This document shows, one piece after another, positions 43,175 to 52,638 of a DNA stretch of 64,000 nt. Made by a program: the position numbers and the translations under genes. Under the pieces are notes generated by a model. That model was not told where the DNA came from, did no database searches, and saw nothing but the letters and a program-made list of their open reading frames with translations. Source of the DNA: an uncultured Bacteroidales bacterium (GTDB lineage: Bacteria; Bacteroidota; Bacteroidia; Bacteroidales; Bacteroidaceae); the NCBI GenBank assembly GCA_902772585.1, contig CACYBB010000008.1, positions 60,677 through 124,676 on the forward strand. Reading direction: 5' to 3'. Each line of letters opens with the position of its first letter. Positions within the stretch are counted from its first letter, which is position 1.

Positions 43175-44856
43175 TACCAGTTCTTATCCAACTTGCGACG
43201 ATTCTGCTGTTGCTGAGCCTTCTTCATGCGCTGTTGGGTCTGTTTCTCCTCCTGCATAGCGGCATTCAACAACTGCTCTGCATTTTCCTTGCTCATCTGC
43301 TGTTCCTGCTTCTGCTGTTGTTGCTGTTGCTGCTTCTGCTCTTCTTTCTTTTCTTCTTGCTTCTGCTCTTGCTTTTGTTTCTGCTTCTGCTGCTGTTGCT
43401 GCTGATTCTGTTGTTGCTGCTTCTGCTGACGCTTGCAGAGCTCCAGATTATAGCGGGTCTCATCATCTGCAGGATTGTTGCGCAGGGCCTCCTTATAGAC
43501 GTCGATAGCCTCGCCATACATCTTCTTACCCTGACAGATAACGCCAGCATTATGATAGGACAAAGCACGACGGATGGGATTGGTCTCCAACTTACCAGCA
43601 TCCATAAACTGCTGGACGGCAGCAGAGTCCTTTTGTTGTTTCATCAGCGCCAAACCGAGGTTATAGACAGCCTGCGGATTGCGGTTGTTCTTCTCGATGG
43701 CCTTACGATAGAGCACTTCGGCATCAGCAAAGTTACCAGCACGATATTGCTTATTGCCTTGATGCACCAGTTGACGATCGCTCTGGGCAGTAGCTGCACC
43801 AGCAACCAGCAACAGGAGTAACATGGCAGCGACCTTCTTGCGCTTGAACAAAGAGACGTTTCGCAACAACGGATTCTTCACCTCCATGAGACAAGCCTCG
43901 ATGATGAGCAACAAGAGGGCAATGATACCTACGGCCTGGAACTGCTCGTCATAGTCGCTATAGATAGTGGTCTCGGTCTCTTTCTTTGCCAACTTGTCCA
44001 ACTCCTCATCCAGCTTCTCCTGGGCACTACTATTATTTTCCACGTGGATATAGGCACCACCACCAGCCTGAGCAATCTGGCGACACATCTCTTCGTTAAG
44101 TCCCGTCATAACGGTCTGACCTGTATTGTCTTTCATATAGTCGCCATTGCCAACTGGAATAGGAGCACCCTTGGGAGAACCGACACCCAGCACATAGACA
44201 CGATGGTCGCGGTCCTTAGCCTCTTTGGCAGCTTCAAGTGCACCACCCTCATGGTCCTCACCATCGGTAATCACGATGATAGCCTTGCCGATGCCTTCCT
44301 CCTGCGTAAAGCTATGCGACGCCATCGAGATGGCAGCAGCAATATCGGTACCCTGTGTAGCCATCATCGACGGGTCGATGCTCGACAGGAACATCTTAGC
44401 AGAGACATAGTCGCTGGTGATTGGCAACTGGATAAAGGCATCGCCAGCAAAGACAATGAGTCCTATCTTGTCGTTGGTGAAGTTGTCCACCAGATTCTCT
44501 ACCATCATCTTGGCACGATCCAGACGACTGGGCGTGACATCCTCTGCCAACATGGAATTACTGATATCCATCGCTATAATCGTCTCGATACCAGTACGTT
44601 TCTCATGACTAATCTTCGTACCAAACTGCGGACGAGCAAGCATGACAATCAGCAATGACAGCACCATCAGCAGCAAGCAGAACTTAACCAGCGGACGGAA
44701 ACGCGACACATCAGGCATCAGTTCCTTGACCAGGTCGGGGTCACCAAACTGGCGCAGGCGTTTCTTCTGTTGGCGTACCATCAGCCAGCGTATCACAACC
44801 AACACTGGTATGACAGCTAACAGATAGAGGTATATAGGGTCTTCGAATCTAAACAT
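43174..44856 (-). CDS. BatB-BatC fusion (VWA and TPR domains)
   Basis: 560 residues. Residues 1-340 are BatB: two N-terminal membrane helices, a von Willebrand A domain with the MIDAS motif AMDISNSM (about residue 93) and a C-terminal helix. A second signal-like hydrophobic segment (AAMLLLLLVAGAATAQ, about 347-362) starts a BatC part with TPR units (YRAGNFADAEVLYRKA, AVYNLGLALMKQ) and a Gln/Lys/Glu low-complexity tail (about 475-535). The gene ends on the first base of batD-batE (1-bp overlap). In most relatives batB and batC are separate genes. Confidence 0.88.
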   Translation of the reverse strand: MFRFEDPIYLYLLAVIPVLVVIRWLMVRQQKKRLRQFGDPDLVKELMPDVSRFRPLVKFCLLLMVLSLLIVMLARPQFGTKISHEKRTGIETIIAMDISNSMLAEDVTPSRLDRAKMMVENLVDNFTNDKIGLIVFAGDAFIQLPITSDYVSAKMFLSSIDPSMMATQGTDIAAAISMASHSFTQEEGIGKAIIVITDGEDHEGGALEAAKEAKDRDHRVYVLGVGSPKGAPIPVGNGDYMKDNTGQTVMTGLNEEMCRQIAQAGGGAYIHVENNSSAQEKLDEELDKLAKKETETTIYSDYDEQFQAVGIIALLLLIIEACLMEVKNPLLRNVSLFKRKKVAAMLLLLLVAGAATAQSDRQLVHQGNKQYRAGNFADAEVLYRKAIEKNNRNPQAVYNLGLALMKQQKDSAAVQQFMDAGKLETNPIRRALSYHNAGVICQGKKMYGEAIDVYKEALRNNPADDETRYNLELCKRQQKQQQQNQQQQQQKQKQKQEQKQEEKKEEQKQQQQQQQKQEQQMSKENAEQLLNAAMQEEKQTQQRMKKAQQQQNRRKLDKNW

Positions 44857-44859
44857 CGA

Positions 44860-44896
44860 GTATATTTACTATTTGACTATTTACTATTGGACTATT
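44860..44896 (-). repeat. Short tandem repeat between batA and batB-batC
   Basis: AAATAGTCAAATAGT-type copies fill the 41-bp junction. Confidence 0.7.
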
Positions 44897-44897
44897 T

Positions 44898-45896
44898 TTA
44901 TGGGAGTTTGCGGAATATCGTTATTCGCAGCAACATCTCAAGCAGCAACAAGAGGGCAGCAGCGATGGCGAAAGGCTGGTAGGCCTCGTAACGCTTGCTG
45001 AACTTCTTGACGTTGAGTTTCGACTTCTCCAACTTGTCAATCTCTTTGTATATCTGCTTCAACTCCTTATTATTCGTGGCTCGGTAGAAATCGCCATTGG
45101 TAGCCTCAGCGATGCCACTCAACGTCTTGGTGTCAATCTCAACGGGAATGTTGACATACTGCACACCACCAGCAACAGACATGGGATAAGGCGCAACCTT
45201 GTTAGTACCCACACCGATGGTATAGACACGGATGCCAAAACTCTTGGCAATCTCCGCTGCCGTCATAGGCGACAGGTCACCACGGTTATTACTACCGTCT
45301 GTCAGCAGGATGACTACCCTACTCTTTGCCTTGGAATCCTTCAGGCGCGAGACGGCATTGGCCAGTCCCATACCAATGGCAGTACCATCCTCTATCAGTC
45401 CACGCTGGGCGATATCGGTACGTACATTCTGCAACAGGTTCAGCAACGAGGCGTGGTCGGTGGTCATAGGACACTGCGTGAAAGCCTCACCAGCGAATAT
45501 CGTCAGTCCGATATTATCATTGGGGCGGCCTGTAATGAACTCAGCGGCAACCTGCTTGGCAGCCTCCATACGATTGGGCTTCAGGTCCTCTGCCAACATG
45601 GAGGTAGATACGTCCATAGCCAGCATAATGTCGATACCCTCCATCGTCTTGTTCTTCCAGGAGTTCTGAGTCTGCGGACGAGCCAGCACCAGTACAACCA
45701 GTACGAAAACGGCTATGCGCAACAACTGCTGAACAGGCATCAGCGTTACCTTCCAGGAGCGCGGAGCATAACGATAGGCCATCGTGTCGCTCATGCGCAT
45801 CGTGGGCTCGCTCTTCTTCCTGTACATCAGATACCATATCAGATAAGGTATCAGCAGGAGTAGCAGAAACAGGTATTCTTTATTTGCAAATTCCAT
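44898..45896 (-). CDS. batA: BatA, VWA-domain aerotolerance protein
   Basis: 332 residues from ATG 45896 (MEFANKEYLFLL), which begins one base after the stop of the upstream gene; an in-frame start 24 bp upstream would overlap it. Two N-terminal membrane helices (about 6-25, 52-72), a VWA domain with MIDAS AMDVSTSM (about residue 88) and TDGSNNRG, and a C-terminal membrane helix (about 305-325). BatA and BatB are thought to form a membrane complex whose VWA domains are remodelled by MoxR. Confidence 0.92.
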   Translation of the reverse strand: MEFANKEYLFLLLLLIPYLIWYLMYRKKSEPTMRMSDTMAYRYAPRSWKVTLMPVQQLLRIAVFVLVVLVLARPQTQNSWKNKTMEGIDIMLAMDVSTSMLAEDLKPNRMEAAKQVAAEFITGRPNDNIGLTIFAGEAFTQCPMTTDHASLLNLLQNVRTDIAQRGLIEDGTAIGMGLANAVSRLKDSKAKSRVVILLTDGSNNRGDLSPMTAAEIAKSFGIRVYTIGVGTNKVAPYPMSVAGGVQYVNIPVEIDTKTLSGIAEATNGDFYRATNNKELKQIYKEIDKLEKSKLNVKKFSKRYEAYQPFAIAAALLLLLEMLLRITIFRKLP

Positions 45897-45897
45897 A

Positions 45898-46938
45898 TCA
45901 GTACAGCAGTTGATAAACATTATAAACTACATAGCCGAAGAGGGCTACTGACACTGCCACCAACGACCAGATAACGGTCTTCAGTACACGGCGCTCGTTC
46001 TGCGAACGAAGGTCTGCCTCAGACAGTTGCGGTTTCTCGACAGTCTCTGTTGGCTGGTTCTCCAACTTCGTCTGGTTGATGAAGTCGATGGCATTGACCA
46101 GATTGGCGTCGTTCTCGTTAATCATCGTCGAGTACTTGGCAAACTTCACGAGGTCGGCAGTCATAAAGAGCTGACGCAGCTCGTCAAGCGACTGCTGGTC
46201 GGTCTGCATGAGACGGTCGATAATCTCCGAACTGGTCATCTCCATAGCCGAGAAGCCATAACGCTCCTCGATATAGCGACGCAGGGTGTCAGTAAGTTTG
46301 GTATAGTACTCTTTCTGATTCTCTGAGCTCACCATCTTGTCAGCCTTGATCTGCTCAATCTCCTTCATAGCCTTCTGGTGAGGCAACAGACGCTTCACAA
46401 TCTTAATATGCGTGATGATCGGTTTGTTGTCACGCAGACGCAGATAGAGATAGTAGTTGAGGGCTATCAGCACCAACAACAGGACACTCAGCCAGAAACT
46501 CAGCGAGAGGTCACTCCACTGGAAGGGAACATCCTGGACATCCTTGGGACCATAGAACTGGTCCATCTTCGTGGTATCCACCTCTACCTCGACAACCTTC
46601 AGCGCGAGGTCGGCAGTCTTCAACTCCTTGCCATTGACCTTCACCTTGAAAGGAGGCAGGTGATAGAGGTTACCATCAAAGCTGGTCAGAACTAATGTCA
46701 GCGTAAAATCGGATGAACGTTGAGCATCGAGAATTTCGACACCAGGGACCAGTTCCTGACGGGGCTTGAAAGTGGGAAATTCCACCTTGGCATTCTCGTC
46801 AGCCTGGACACTGATAGTCACCTGCGCCTGCTCACCAATCATCATCTCAATGGGCGAAATCTTGGCTTCAACACTTGCTTGCGCAAACGTATATAAAGCA
46901 CTGGTTATCAGATATATTATAAATAATACTCTTTTCAT
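45898..46938 (-). CDS. Bat-operon membrane protein, BatD-like N terminus
   Basis: 346 residues. Signal peptide (about 1-19), an immunoglobulin-like domain resembling the start of BatD (SVEAKISPIEMMIGEQAQV, about 22-40), and a membrane helix (about 150-170, SFWLSVLLLVLIALNYYLY). A cytoplasmic helical domain (about 185-290, EERYGFSAMEMTSSEIIDRL) and a final membrane helix follow. A protein of this layout often lies between the DUF58 gene and batA in Bacteroidota; its role is not known. It starts immediately after the DUF58 stop (TGAATG). Confidence 0.75.
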   Translation of the reverse strand: MKRVLFIIYLITSALYTFAQASVEAKISPIEMMIGEQAQVTISVQADENAKVEFPTFKPRQELVPGVEILDAQRSSDFTLTLVLTSFDGNLYHLPPFKVKVNGKELKTADLALKVVEVEVDTTKMDQFYGPKDVQDVPFQWSDLSLSFWLSVLLLVLIALNYYLYLRLRDNKPIITHIKIVKRLLPHQKAMKEIEQIKADKMVSSENQKEYYTKLTDTLRRYIEERYGFSAMEMTSSEIIDRLMQTDQQSLDELRQLFMTADLVKFAKYSTMINENDANLVNAIDFINQTKLENQPTETVEKPQLSEADLRSQNERRVLKTVIWSLVAVSVALFGYVVYNVYQLLY

Positions 46939-47808
46939 TCAACTACGTTGTTTAAACAACATCAGCAACGCCTTCACATAGTCTTCATTGGTGGCAATAC
47001 TTACCAAGTCAACATTGCTTCTGGTCATCGTATCACGCAACTGCTGCTGACGATTTTTCCAGTAGCGTTCATGCGCCTGACGAAGGCTACGGCTGCTGGT
47101 ATCAATATACTGTTCATGACCCGTCTCAGCATCCACCACACGCATCAATCCGATATTGGGCAACTCGCGAGCACGCAGGTCATAGACCTGCAAAGCCACC
47201 ACGTCGTGCTTACGATTAGCTATCTGCAGAGGCTGCAAGAAGTCCTGACGCACATAGAAGTCGCTCAGGACGAAAGCCGTACAGCGTCGTTTAGCCACAC
47301 TGGTCAGGAACTCCAAAGCCTGCTTCACATCCGTACGCTTGGACTCTGGATGGAAGTCGAGCATCTCACGGATGATATACAGAATATGCTTGCGACCTTT
47401 CTTGGGCGGGATGTATTTCTCGATACGGTCTGAGAAGAACACCACGCCAATCTTATCGTTGTTCTGGATAGCCGAGAAAGCAATGGTAGCAGCAATCTCC
47501 GTCACCATATCACGCTTCATCTGGCGCTGTGTACCAAAGTCCAGCGAACCACTGACGTCGATGAGCAGCATCACCGTAAGCTCACGCTCCTCTTCAAAGA
47601 CCTTGACGTAAGGGCGATGGAAGCGAGCAGTCACATTCCAGTCGATATCGCGCACATCGTCGCCATACTGATACTCGCGCACCTCGCTGAAGGCCATACC
47701 CCTACCCTTAAAGGCAGAATGGTATTGTCCAGCAAAGACGTTCGAGCTCAGGCCACGAGCCTTGATCTCAATCTTCCGTACCTTCTTTAATATTTCAGAG
47801 GTTTCCAT
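46939..47808 (-). CDS. DUF58 domain protein of the MoxR/Bat operon
   Basis: 289 residues, DUF58 with a VWA-like fold. The family mark REYQYGDDVRDIDWNVTAR is at about residues 45-63 and a MIDAS-like LLIDVSGSLDFG at about 87. These proteins are usual partners of MoxR ATPases and VWA proteins, possibly adaptors for substrate or metal insertion. It follows moxR across a 36-bp ACTAGT repeat and precedes the unnamed membrane protein. Confidence 0.9.
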   Translation of the reverse strand: METSEILKKVRKIEIKARGLSSNVFAGQYHSAFKGRGMAFSEVREYQYGDDVRDIDWNVTARFHRPYVKVFEEERELTVMLLIDVSGSLDFGTQRQMKRDMVTEIAATIAFSAIQNNDKIGVVFFSDRIEKYIPPKKGRKHILYIIREMLDFHPESKRTDVKQALEFLTSVAKRRCTAFVLSDFYVRQDFLQPLQIANRKHDVVALQVYDLRARELPNIGLMRVVDAETGHEQYIDTSSRSLRQAHERYWKNRQQQLRDTMTRSNVDLVSIATNEDYVKALLMLFKQRS

Positions 47809-47809
47809 A

Positions 47810-47848
47810 TGCTAGTTTTACTAGTTTCACTAGTCTTACTAGTTTTAG
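47810..47848 (-). repeat. Short tandem repeat between moxR and the DUF58 gene
   Basis: Four ACTAGTTTT/ACTAGTGAA-type copies. The moxR stop codon lies inside the array. Confidence 0.75.
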
Positions 47849-48840
47849 GGCACTTCGACCTTGTTGATAATCTTAGAGATAATCTCCTCGCTGGTGATGT
47901 TGCTGGCCTCAGCCTCGTAGGTCAGACCAATACGATGACGCAGTACGTCGTAGGCAACGGCACGTACATCCTCAGGAACCACATAGCCACGACGCTTGAT
48001 GAAGGCGTAGGCACGGGCTGCCTTGGCGAGGTTGATAGAAGCACGAGGTGAACCACCAAAGGAAATCATGTCCTTCATATCCTTCAGTCCATAACGGTCT
48101 GGGAAACGGGTTGCAAAGACGATGTCAGCAATATACTGCTCAATCTTCTCATCGATATACACCTCACGGACCACCTCACGAGCCTTGATAATCTCAGCAG
48201 CAGTAGTCACAGGAGAAACGGTAGGCAGGGCGCCAGCGATATTCTCACGGATAATCTTCTTCTCTTCCTCAATGGTAGGATAGCCAATGACCACCTTCAG
48301 CATGAAACGGTCCATCTGTGCCTCAGGCAACGGATAGGTACCCTCCTGCTCGATGGGGTTCTGGGTAGCCATCACCAGGAAAGGATTAGGCAACTCAAAG
48401 GTATCAGCACCAATGGTGACCTGCTTTTCCTGCATGGCTTCCAGCAATGCACTCTGCACCTTGGCTGGTGCACGGTTGATTTCATCAGCCAGTACGAAAT
48501 TGGCAAATACAGGACCTTTCTTTACCTGGAACTTCTCTTCCTTCTGCGAGTAAATCATCGTACCTGTCACGTCAGCAGGCAGCAGGTCGGGCGTGAACTG
48601 TATACGACTGTATGTAGCATCTATCAACTGTGACAGCGTCTTGATAGCCAACGTCTTAGCCAAACCAGGAACACCCTCCAAGAGGATATTGCCATCACTC
48701 AGCAAGCCAATCAGCAGGGAGTCTACCAAGTGCTTCTGTCCTACGATTACACGATCCATTCCCGTCACCAGATTTGTGACGAATCCACTCTGTTGTTCTA
48801 TCCGTACATTCAACTCACGGATGTCAATAGCTTCAGCCAT
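47845..48840 (-). CDS. MoxR-family AAA+ ATPase
   Basis: 331 residues. AAA+ core with Walker A GVPGLAKT (56-63), Walker B VLADEINRAP (about 113), sensor MATQNPIEQEGTYPLPEAQ and a C-terminal lid domain. MoxR proteins act as chaperone-like ATPases that activate VWA-domain partners. First gene of the moxR-DUF58-bat-PAP2 operon, with a minus-strand -7 element TACTTTTG at 48879-48886. Confidence 0.94.
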   Translation of the reverse strand: MAEAIDIRELNVRIEQQSGFVTNLVTGMDRVIVGQKHLVDSLLIGLLSDGNILLEGVPGLAKTLAIKTLSQLIDATYSRIQFTPDLLPADVTGTMIYSQKEEKFQVKKGPVFANFVLADEINRAPAKVQSALLEAMQEKQVTIGADTFELPNPFLVMATQNPIEQEGTYPLPEAQMDRFMLKVVIGYPTIEEEKKIIRENIAGALPTVSPVTTAAEIIKAREVVREVYIDEKIEQYIADIVFATRFPDRYGLKDMKDMISFGGSPRASINLAKAARAYAFIKRRGYVVPEDVRAVAYDVLRHRIGLTYEAEASNITSEEIISKIINKVEVP

Positions 48841-48934
48841 ATTTTTACGAATTATATTTGTTTACTTTTTACAACGTGCAAAAGTACTCATTTCCCCTCT
48901 TATTACGCGCACTCGCATACCTAAATAATATTAA

Positions 48935-48970
48935 AAAAGTTTCCTAAAACTTACATTTTAAGAAACTTTT
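48935..48970 (-). terminator. Terminator after the HU-LysM gene
   Basis: Long stem AAAAGTTTC...GAAACTTTT extended by TAAAA/TTTTA, loop of about 6 nt, followed on the minus strand by TTTTAATATT. It also has A-rich flanks on the plus strand. Confidence 0.75.
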
Positions 48971-48993
48971 CAATCTTATTAAAGTTATTATAT

Positions 48994-50106
48994 CTACTTA
49001 CGGCGCTTCTTCACTTCCAGCTTAGGAATTTTCAGTACCTGACCCGTCTTAATCTGCGGATTCTTGGGCAAACCATTATACACCTCTACATAGCATTGCA
49101 TATCGGGACCAAGATGGGCACGACAAATGCTATAGAAGGTCTGACCTTCCAAGACGGTTACCTCATGCGACAAGCCAACGATGCGATAGGCGCCCAAGCG
49201 TACACGTTCGTCCTTAGCTGACCATTGGTCAATTTCTTCTTTCTGAGGTTCTGCCTTGGGAGTTTCCTTGGGTTCTTCCTTAGCAACAGGGGTAGCAGCA
49301 ATCTCATTGATGATAGTCTCTTCTGACGCGCCCACATCCACAGAATCCTGCAATTCTGCCATATAAACGGTGTCTCTTACGAAGACGGTATCAGGAAGCA
49401 CCGCCGTCTGCTGACGACCATATTCATAGCCACCATAACCAGCAGCAAGTATCAGAGCCAACGCTACCACACCAGCCAGCAACCAACGTCCCCAAGAACG
49501 TTCCTCAGGCTTCTCGTCTTCGTAGAAGTTTATCAAATCTTCTGGTTCCTCGGCAACTGGCTCCTCAAGTATTGGTTCTTCAGCTGCAGACTCTTCAACC
49601 ACTGGTTCTTCAACTACTGGCTCTTCAGCAACGATAGGACTCTCCTCCACAACGGGTTCCTCTTCGATAACTGGTTCTTCAACGATGGGTTCCTCAACGA
49701 CAGGTGCTTTTTCAACAACGGATGTTTCTTCCACAACAGGCGCCTCTTCCTCAGAAGAGTCATCCTCAATGTCTTCAAATTCCACACCATCGTTCAGCAC
49801 AACAGTCTCAAACTGCGAGAAGGGTTTGTTCACCAATTCCTTCATCACAGTATCAGGAGTGAACGACACCTTCGAGTGACTATCAATAACCACACGCTCA
49901 CCAGTACGCACACTAATACTCTCACGGGCCTCGACATTGATAATCTTAAAGGTACCCAGACCTTTCACTTTCACCGTTTCGCCATCCTGCAAACGGCTCA
50001 GTATGACATCAAAGAACGCTGTAGCAAACAGGTTAGCCTCGCGCAGGTTCAAGCCATTCTTCTCAACAAGAATCTTGGCAACCTCTTGTATTGTCAGTTT
50101 TCCCAT
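48994..50106 (-). CDS. Membrane HU protein with periplasmic LysM domain
   Basis: 370 residues. Residues 1-95 form an HU/IHF-type DNA-binding domain (VKVKGLGTFKIINVEARESI). Residues about 115-200 are an acidic linker of repeated PVVEEPVVEE units. One membrane helix follows at about 211-232 (WLLAGVVALALILAAGYGGY), then a spacer, and a LysM peptidoglycan-binding domain (about 313-362) with a basic end. With the HU part inside and LysM outside, it could connect the nucleoid to the cell wall. It follows a separate HU gene by 2 bp, in the ftsY-rimO-HU operon. The topology is inferred. Confidence 0.85.
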   Translation of the reverse strand: MGKLTIQEVAKILVEKNGLNLREANLFATAFFDVILSRLQDGETVKVKGLGTFKIINVEARESISVRTGERVVIDSHSKVSFTPDTVMKELVNKPFSQFETVVLNDGVEFEDIEDDSSEEEAPVVEETSVVEKAPVVEEPIVEEPVIEEEPVVEESPIVAEEPVVEEPVVEESAAEEPILEEPVAEEPEDLINFYEDEKPEERSWGRWLLAGVVALALILAAGYGGYEYGRQQTAVLPDTVFVRDTVYMAELQDSVDVGASEETIINEIAATPVAKEEPKETPKAEPQKEEIDQWSAKDERVRLGAYRIVGLSHEVTVLEGQTFYSICRAHLGPDMQCYVEVYNGLPKNPQIKTGQVLKIPKLEVKKRRK

Positions 50107-50108
50107 AA

Positions 50109-50390
50109 TTACTGTCCTCCCTTCAGTTTATCCTTCCACGTCTGGTTGGGTTTGAAATTCAGCACGAGCTTTGGTGGAACGAGCATACGCTGTCCCGTGC
50201 CAGGATTCACGATGACACGCTCCATCTTCTTTTTGGTTTCAAAGAGTCCGAAGTTTGGCACCAGTATAGAGTTATCCTCCTGAAAGGTATCCCCCATGGC
50301 GTCAATCAAGTTTCCTGCCAACTTCTGAGTATCTTTGACGCTATACCCAGTACGTTCAGCCAATTCGGCTATAAATTCTTTGTTATTCAT
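50109..50390 (-). CDS. HU-family DNA-binding protein
   Basis: 93 residues, a divergent HU/IHF-type protein with EFIAELAERTGYSVKDTQ at the N terminus and VIVNPGTGQRMLVPPKLVL in the beta arm. Its C terminus is short. It overlaps the end of rimO by 4 bp and lies directly before the HU-LysM gene, so the two HU domains are made together and could heterodimerise, which would also tether this protein to the membrane (inference). Confidence 0.88.
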   Translation of the reverse strand: MNNKEFIAELAERTGYSVKDTQKLAGNLIDAMGDTFQEDNSILVPNFGLFETKKKMERVIVNPGTGQRMLVPPKLVLNFKPNQTWKDKLKGGQ

Positions 50391-51685
50391 ATCTTTGTCG
50401 TCGCATATAAATCAAACTCTTCCGCATCCGTGATGCGTGCATCATAGAACTCACCAATAGTAAGTTCTTCGTCTATAGATATCAGTACCTCAGGGTCTAC
50501 CTCTGGAGAACAGAACTCCGTACGACCTACATACCAGTCGCCCTCCACACGGTCAATGATGACACGCATAATGCTTCCAACCTTCTCAGCCTCCAGTTCA
50601 GCACTAATATTCTGCTGGATACGCATCAGCTTATCCAATCGTTGCTGCTTTACCTCAGCAGGAACATCATCGTCATAGTGTTCGGCACTATAGGTACCGT
50701 CTTCTTCAGAATAAGCGAAAGCACCCATACGCTCGAAACGTGCCCACTTGGTAAACTCTATCAGTTCACGGAAGTCTTCATCCGTTTCGCCAGGGAAACC
50801 TACCATCAACGTAGTACGGATATGGATGCCAGGCACCTCCCGACGCATACGACGAATCAACTCATAGGTATCTTCCTTCGTCACATGACGTTTCATGCGG
50901 TCAAGCATGTGGTCACTGATGTGTTGCAAGGCGATGTCCAGATAGTTACAGACATTCTTTTTCTCTCGCATCACGTGTAGCAGGTCCCAAGGGAAATGAG
51001 CCGGATAGGCATAGTGCAGACGAATCCATTCTACACCCTCTATGTCCGCCATCTTCTCAATGAGTTCTGCAATATGTTGCTTACCGTCGATGTCAACACC
51101 ATAGTATGTCAGTTCCTGTGCAATCACCTGGAACTCCTTGGTACCCTGACTCACCAACCAACGAACCTCATCAAGAATCTCGTCCATCGGCCGACTCTGG
51201 TGCTTTCCTGTAATAATAGGTATGGCACAATAGGCACAATGGCGGTCACAACCCTCAGCTATCTTAAGGTAAGCATAATGCTTGGGGGTCGTGACATGGC
51301 GGTGGGCTTTCTCCAGATTATCTAGCTTCTCTAAATCTGCCAGCAGTTGCTTATAGTTAAACTTACCATACCAGCCATCGACCTCTGGTATTTCTTTCTC
51401 CAAGTCAGCAAGATAACGCTCTGACAGACACCCCATCACATAGAGTCTCTGCAAACGTCCTTCCTCCTTGGCCTGTACAAATTCCAGAATGGTGTCAATA
51501 CTCTCTTGCTTCGCATCCTCAATGAAACCGCAGGTATTGATAACGGCGATATCCCCCTGCGGGTTGTCCGAATCATGGGTAACATGATAGCCATGAGCCT
51601 CGAAAAGTCCCATCAGGGTCTCCGAGTCCACCAGGTTTTTCGAGCAACCCAGCGTAATGATATCTATCGCTGGCTTCTTATTCAT
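50387..51685 (-). CDS. rimO: Ribosomal protein S12 methylthiotransferase
   Basis: Radical-SAM enzyme that adds a methylthio group to an aspartate of ribosomal protein uS12. 432 residues from ATG 51685 (MNKKPAIDIITLGCSKNLVD); the frame runs further up into ftsY and is not used. An N-terminal MTTase domain has three cysteines for one cluster. The radical-SAM motif is CDRHCAYCAIP (about residue 138), and a C-terminal TRAM domain follows. It overlaps ftsY by 8 bp. Confidence 0.95.
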   Translation of the reverse strand: MNKKPAIDIITLGCSKNLVDSETLMGLFEAHGYHVTHDSDNPQGDIAVINTCGFIEDAKQESIDTILEFVQAKEEGRLQRLYVMGCLSERYLADLEKEIPEVDGWYGKFNYKQLLADLEKLDNLEKAHRHVTTPKHYAYLKIAEGCDRHCAYCAIPIITGKHQSRPMDEILDEVRWLVSQGTKEFQVIAQELTYYGVDIDGKQHIAELIEKMADIEGVEWIRLHYAYPAHFPWDLLHVMREKKNVCNYLDIALQHISDHMLDRMKRHVTKEDTYELIRRMRREVPGIHIRTTLMVGFPGETDEDFRELIEFTKWARFERMGAFAYSEEDGTYSAEHYDDDVPAEVKQQRLDKLMRIQQNISAELEAEKVGSIMRVIIDRVEGDWYVGRTEFCSPEVDPEVLISIDEELTIGEFYDARITDAEEFDLYATTKI

Positions 51686-52634
51686 GCTTAAACAACGAGT
51701 CAACAAACTGGCGCTTATTGAAGAGTTGCAGGTCTTCCATCTTCTCACCCAGTCCGATATACTTCACAGGGACTTTCAACTGGTCAGAGATGCCAATAAC
51801 AACACCACCCTTAGCAGTACCGTCAAGTTTGGTAATAGCCAGACTAGTAATATTGGTAACAGCCGAGAACTGCTTGGCCTGCTCAAAGGCATTCTGTCCG
51901 GTAGAGCCGTCCAGCACAAGCATCACTTCATCGGGAGCCTCAGGCATCACCTTCTTCATGACATCCTTGATTTTCTTCAACTCATTCATCAAGCCAACCT
52001 TGTTGTGCAGACGTCCGGCAGTATCTATCAGCACCACATCGGCACCATTGGCCTTCGCGCTCTGCAACGTATCGAAAGCCACTGAGGCAGGGTCGGACCC
52101 CATCTGCTGCTTGACAACAGGAACACCCACACGCTCACCCCAGATGCATATCTGCTCTACGGCAGCAGCACGGAAGGTATCAGCAGCACCCAGATAGACT
52201 TTCTTGCCTGCCTGCTTAAACTGCCAAGCCAACTTACCAATGGTAGTCGTCTTACCCACTCCATTGACACCAACAACCAGAATTACATAGGGTTTGTGGT
52301 CGCCAGGCAGGTCCCAGTTGTCGTTATCCTCAGAATTATTCTCTGCCAGCAACGAGGCTATCTCGTCACGCAGTATCTCGTTCAACTCGCTGGTTGACAC
52401 ATACTTATCGCGAGCCACACGCTCTTCAATACGCTCAATAATCTTCAGCGTCGTCTCCACACCAACGTCAGAGGTAATCAGTACCTCCTCCAAGTTGTCG
52501 AGCACATCGTCATCCACCTTCGACTTACCGGCAACAGCACGTGCCAGCTTGTCAAACACGCTAGTCTTGGTCTTCTCCAGACCTTTATCCAGCGTCTCTT
52601 TCTTTTCCTTATTAAAAAAACCGAAAATACCCAC
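51678..52634 (-). CDS. ftsY: Signal recognition particle receptor FtsY
   Basis: GTPase that docks SRP-ribosome complexes at the membrane. 318 residues: NG domain only, without the long acidic A domain of E. coli. GTPase motifs are GVNGVGKTTTIGK (G1), DTAGR (G3) and TKLDGTAKGG (G4). The start is GTG at 52634 (GIFGFFNKEKK follows); no in-frame ATG exists upstream before a stop, and the segment fits the amphipathic membrane-binding helix. A tandem repeat separates it from the sensor kinase gene. Confidence 0.93.
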   Translation of the reverse strand: MGIFGFFNKEKKETLDKGLEKTKTSVFDKLARAVAGKSKVDDDVLDNLEEVLITSDVGVETTLKIIERIEERVARDKYVSTSELNEILRDEIASLLAENNSEDNDNWDLPGDHKPYVILVVGVNGVGKTTTIGKLAWQFKQAGKKVYLGAADTFRAAAVEQICIWGERVGVPVVKQQMGSDPASVAFDTLQSAKANGADVVLIDTAGRLHNKVGLMNELKKIKDVMKKVMPEAPDEVMLVLDGSTGQNAFEQAKQFSAVTNITSLAITKLDGTAKGGVVIGISDQLKVPVKYIGLGEKMEDLQLFNKRQFVDSLFKHE

Positions 52635-52638
52635 CTTG

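Noticed and set aside
43210-43821. Long plus-strand Leu-rich frame opposite batB-batC
   Set aside because: It is the antisense of the Gln/Lys/Glu-rich BatC tail and has no independent start or family features.
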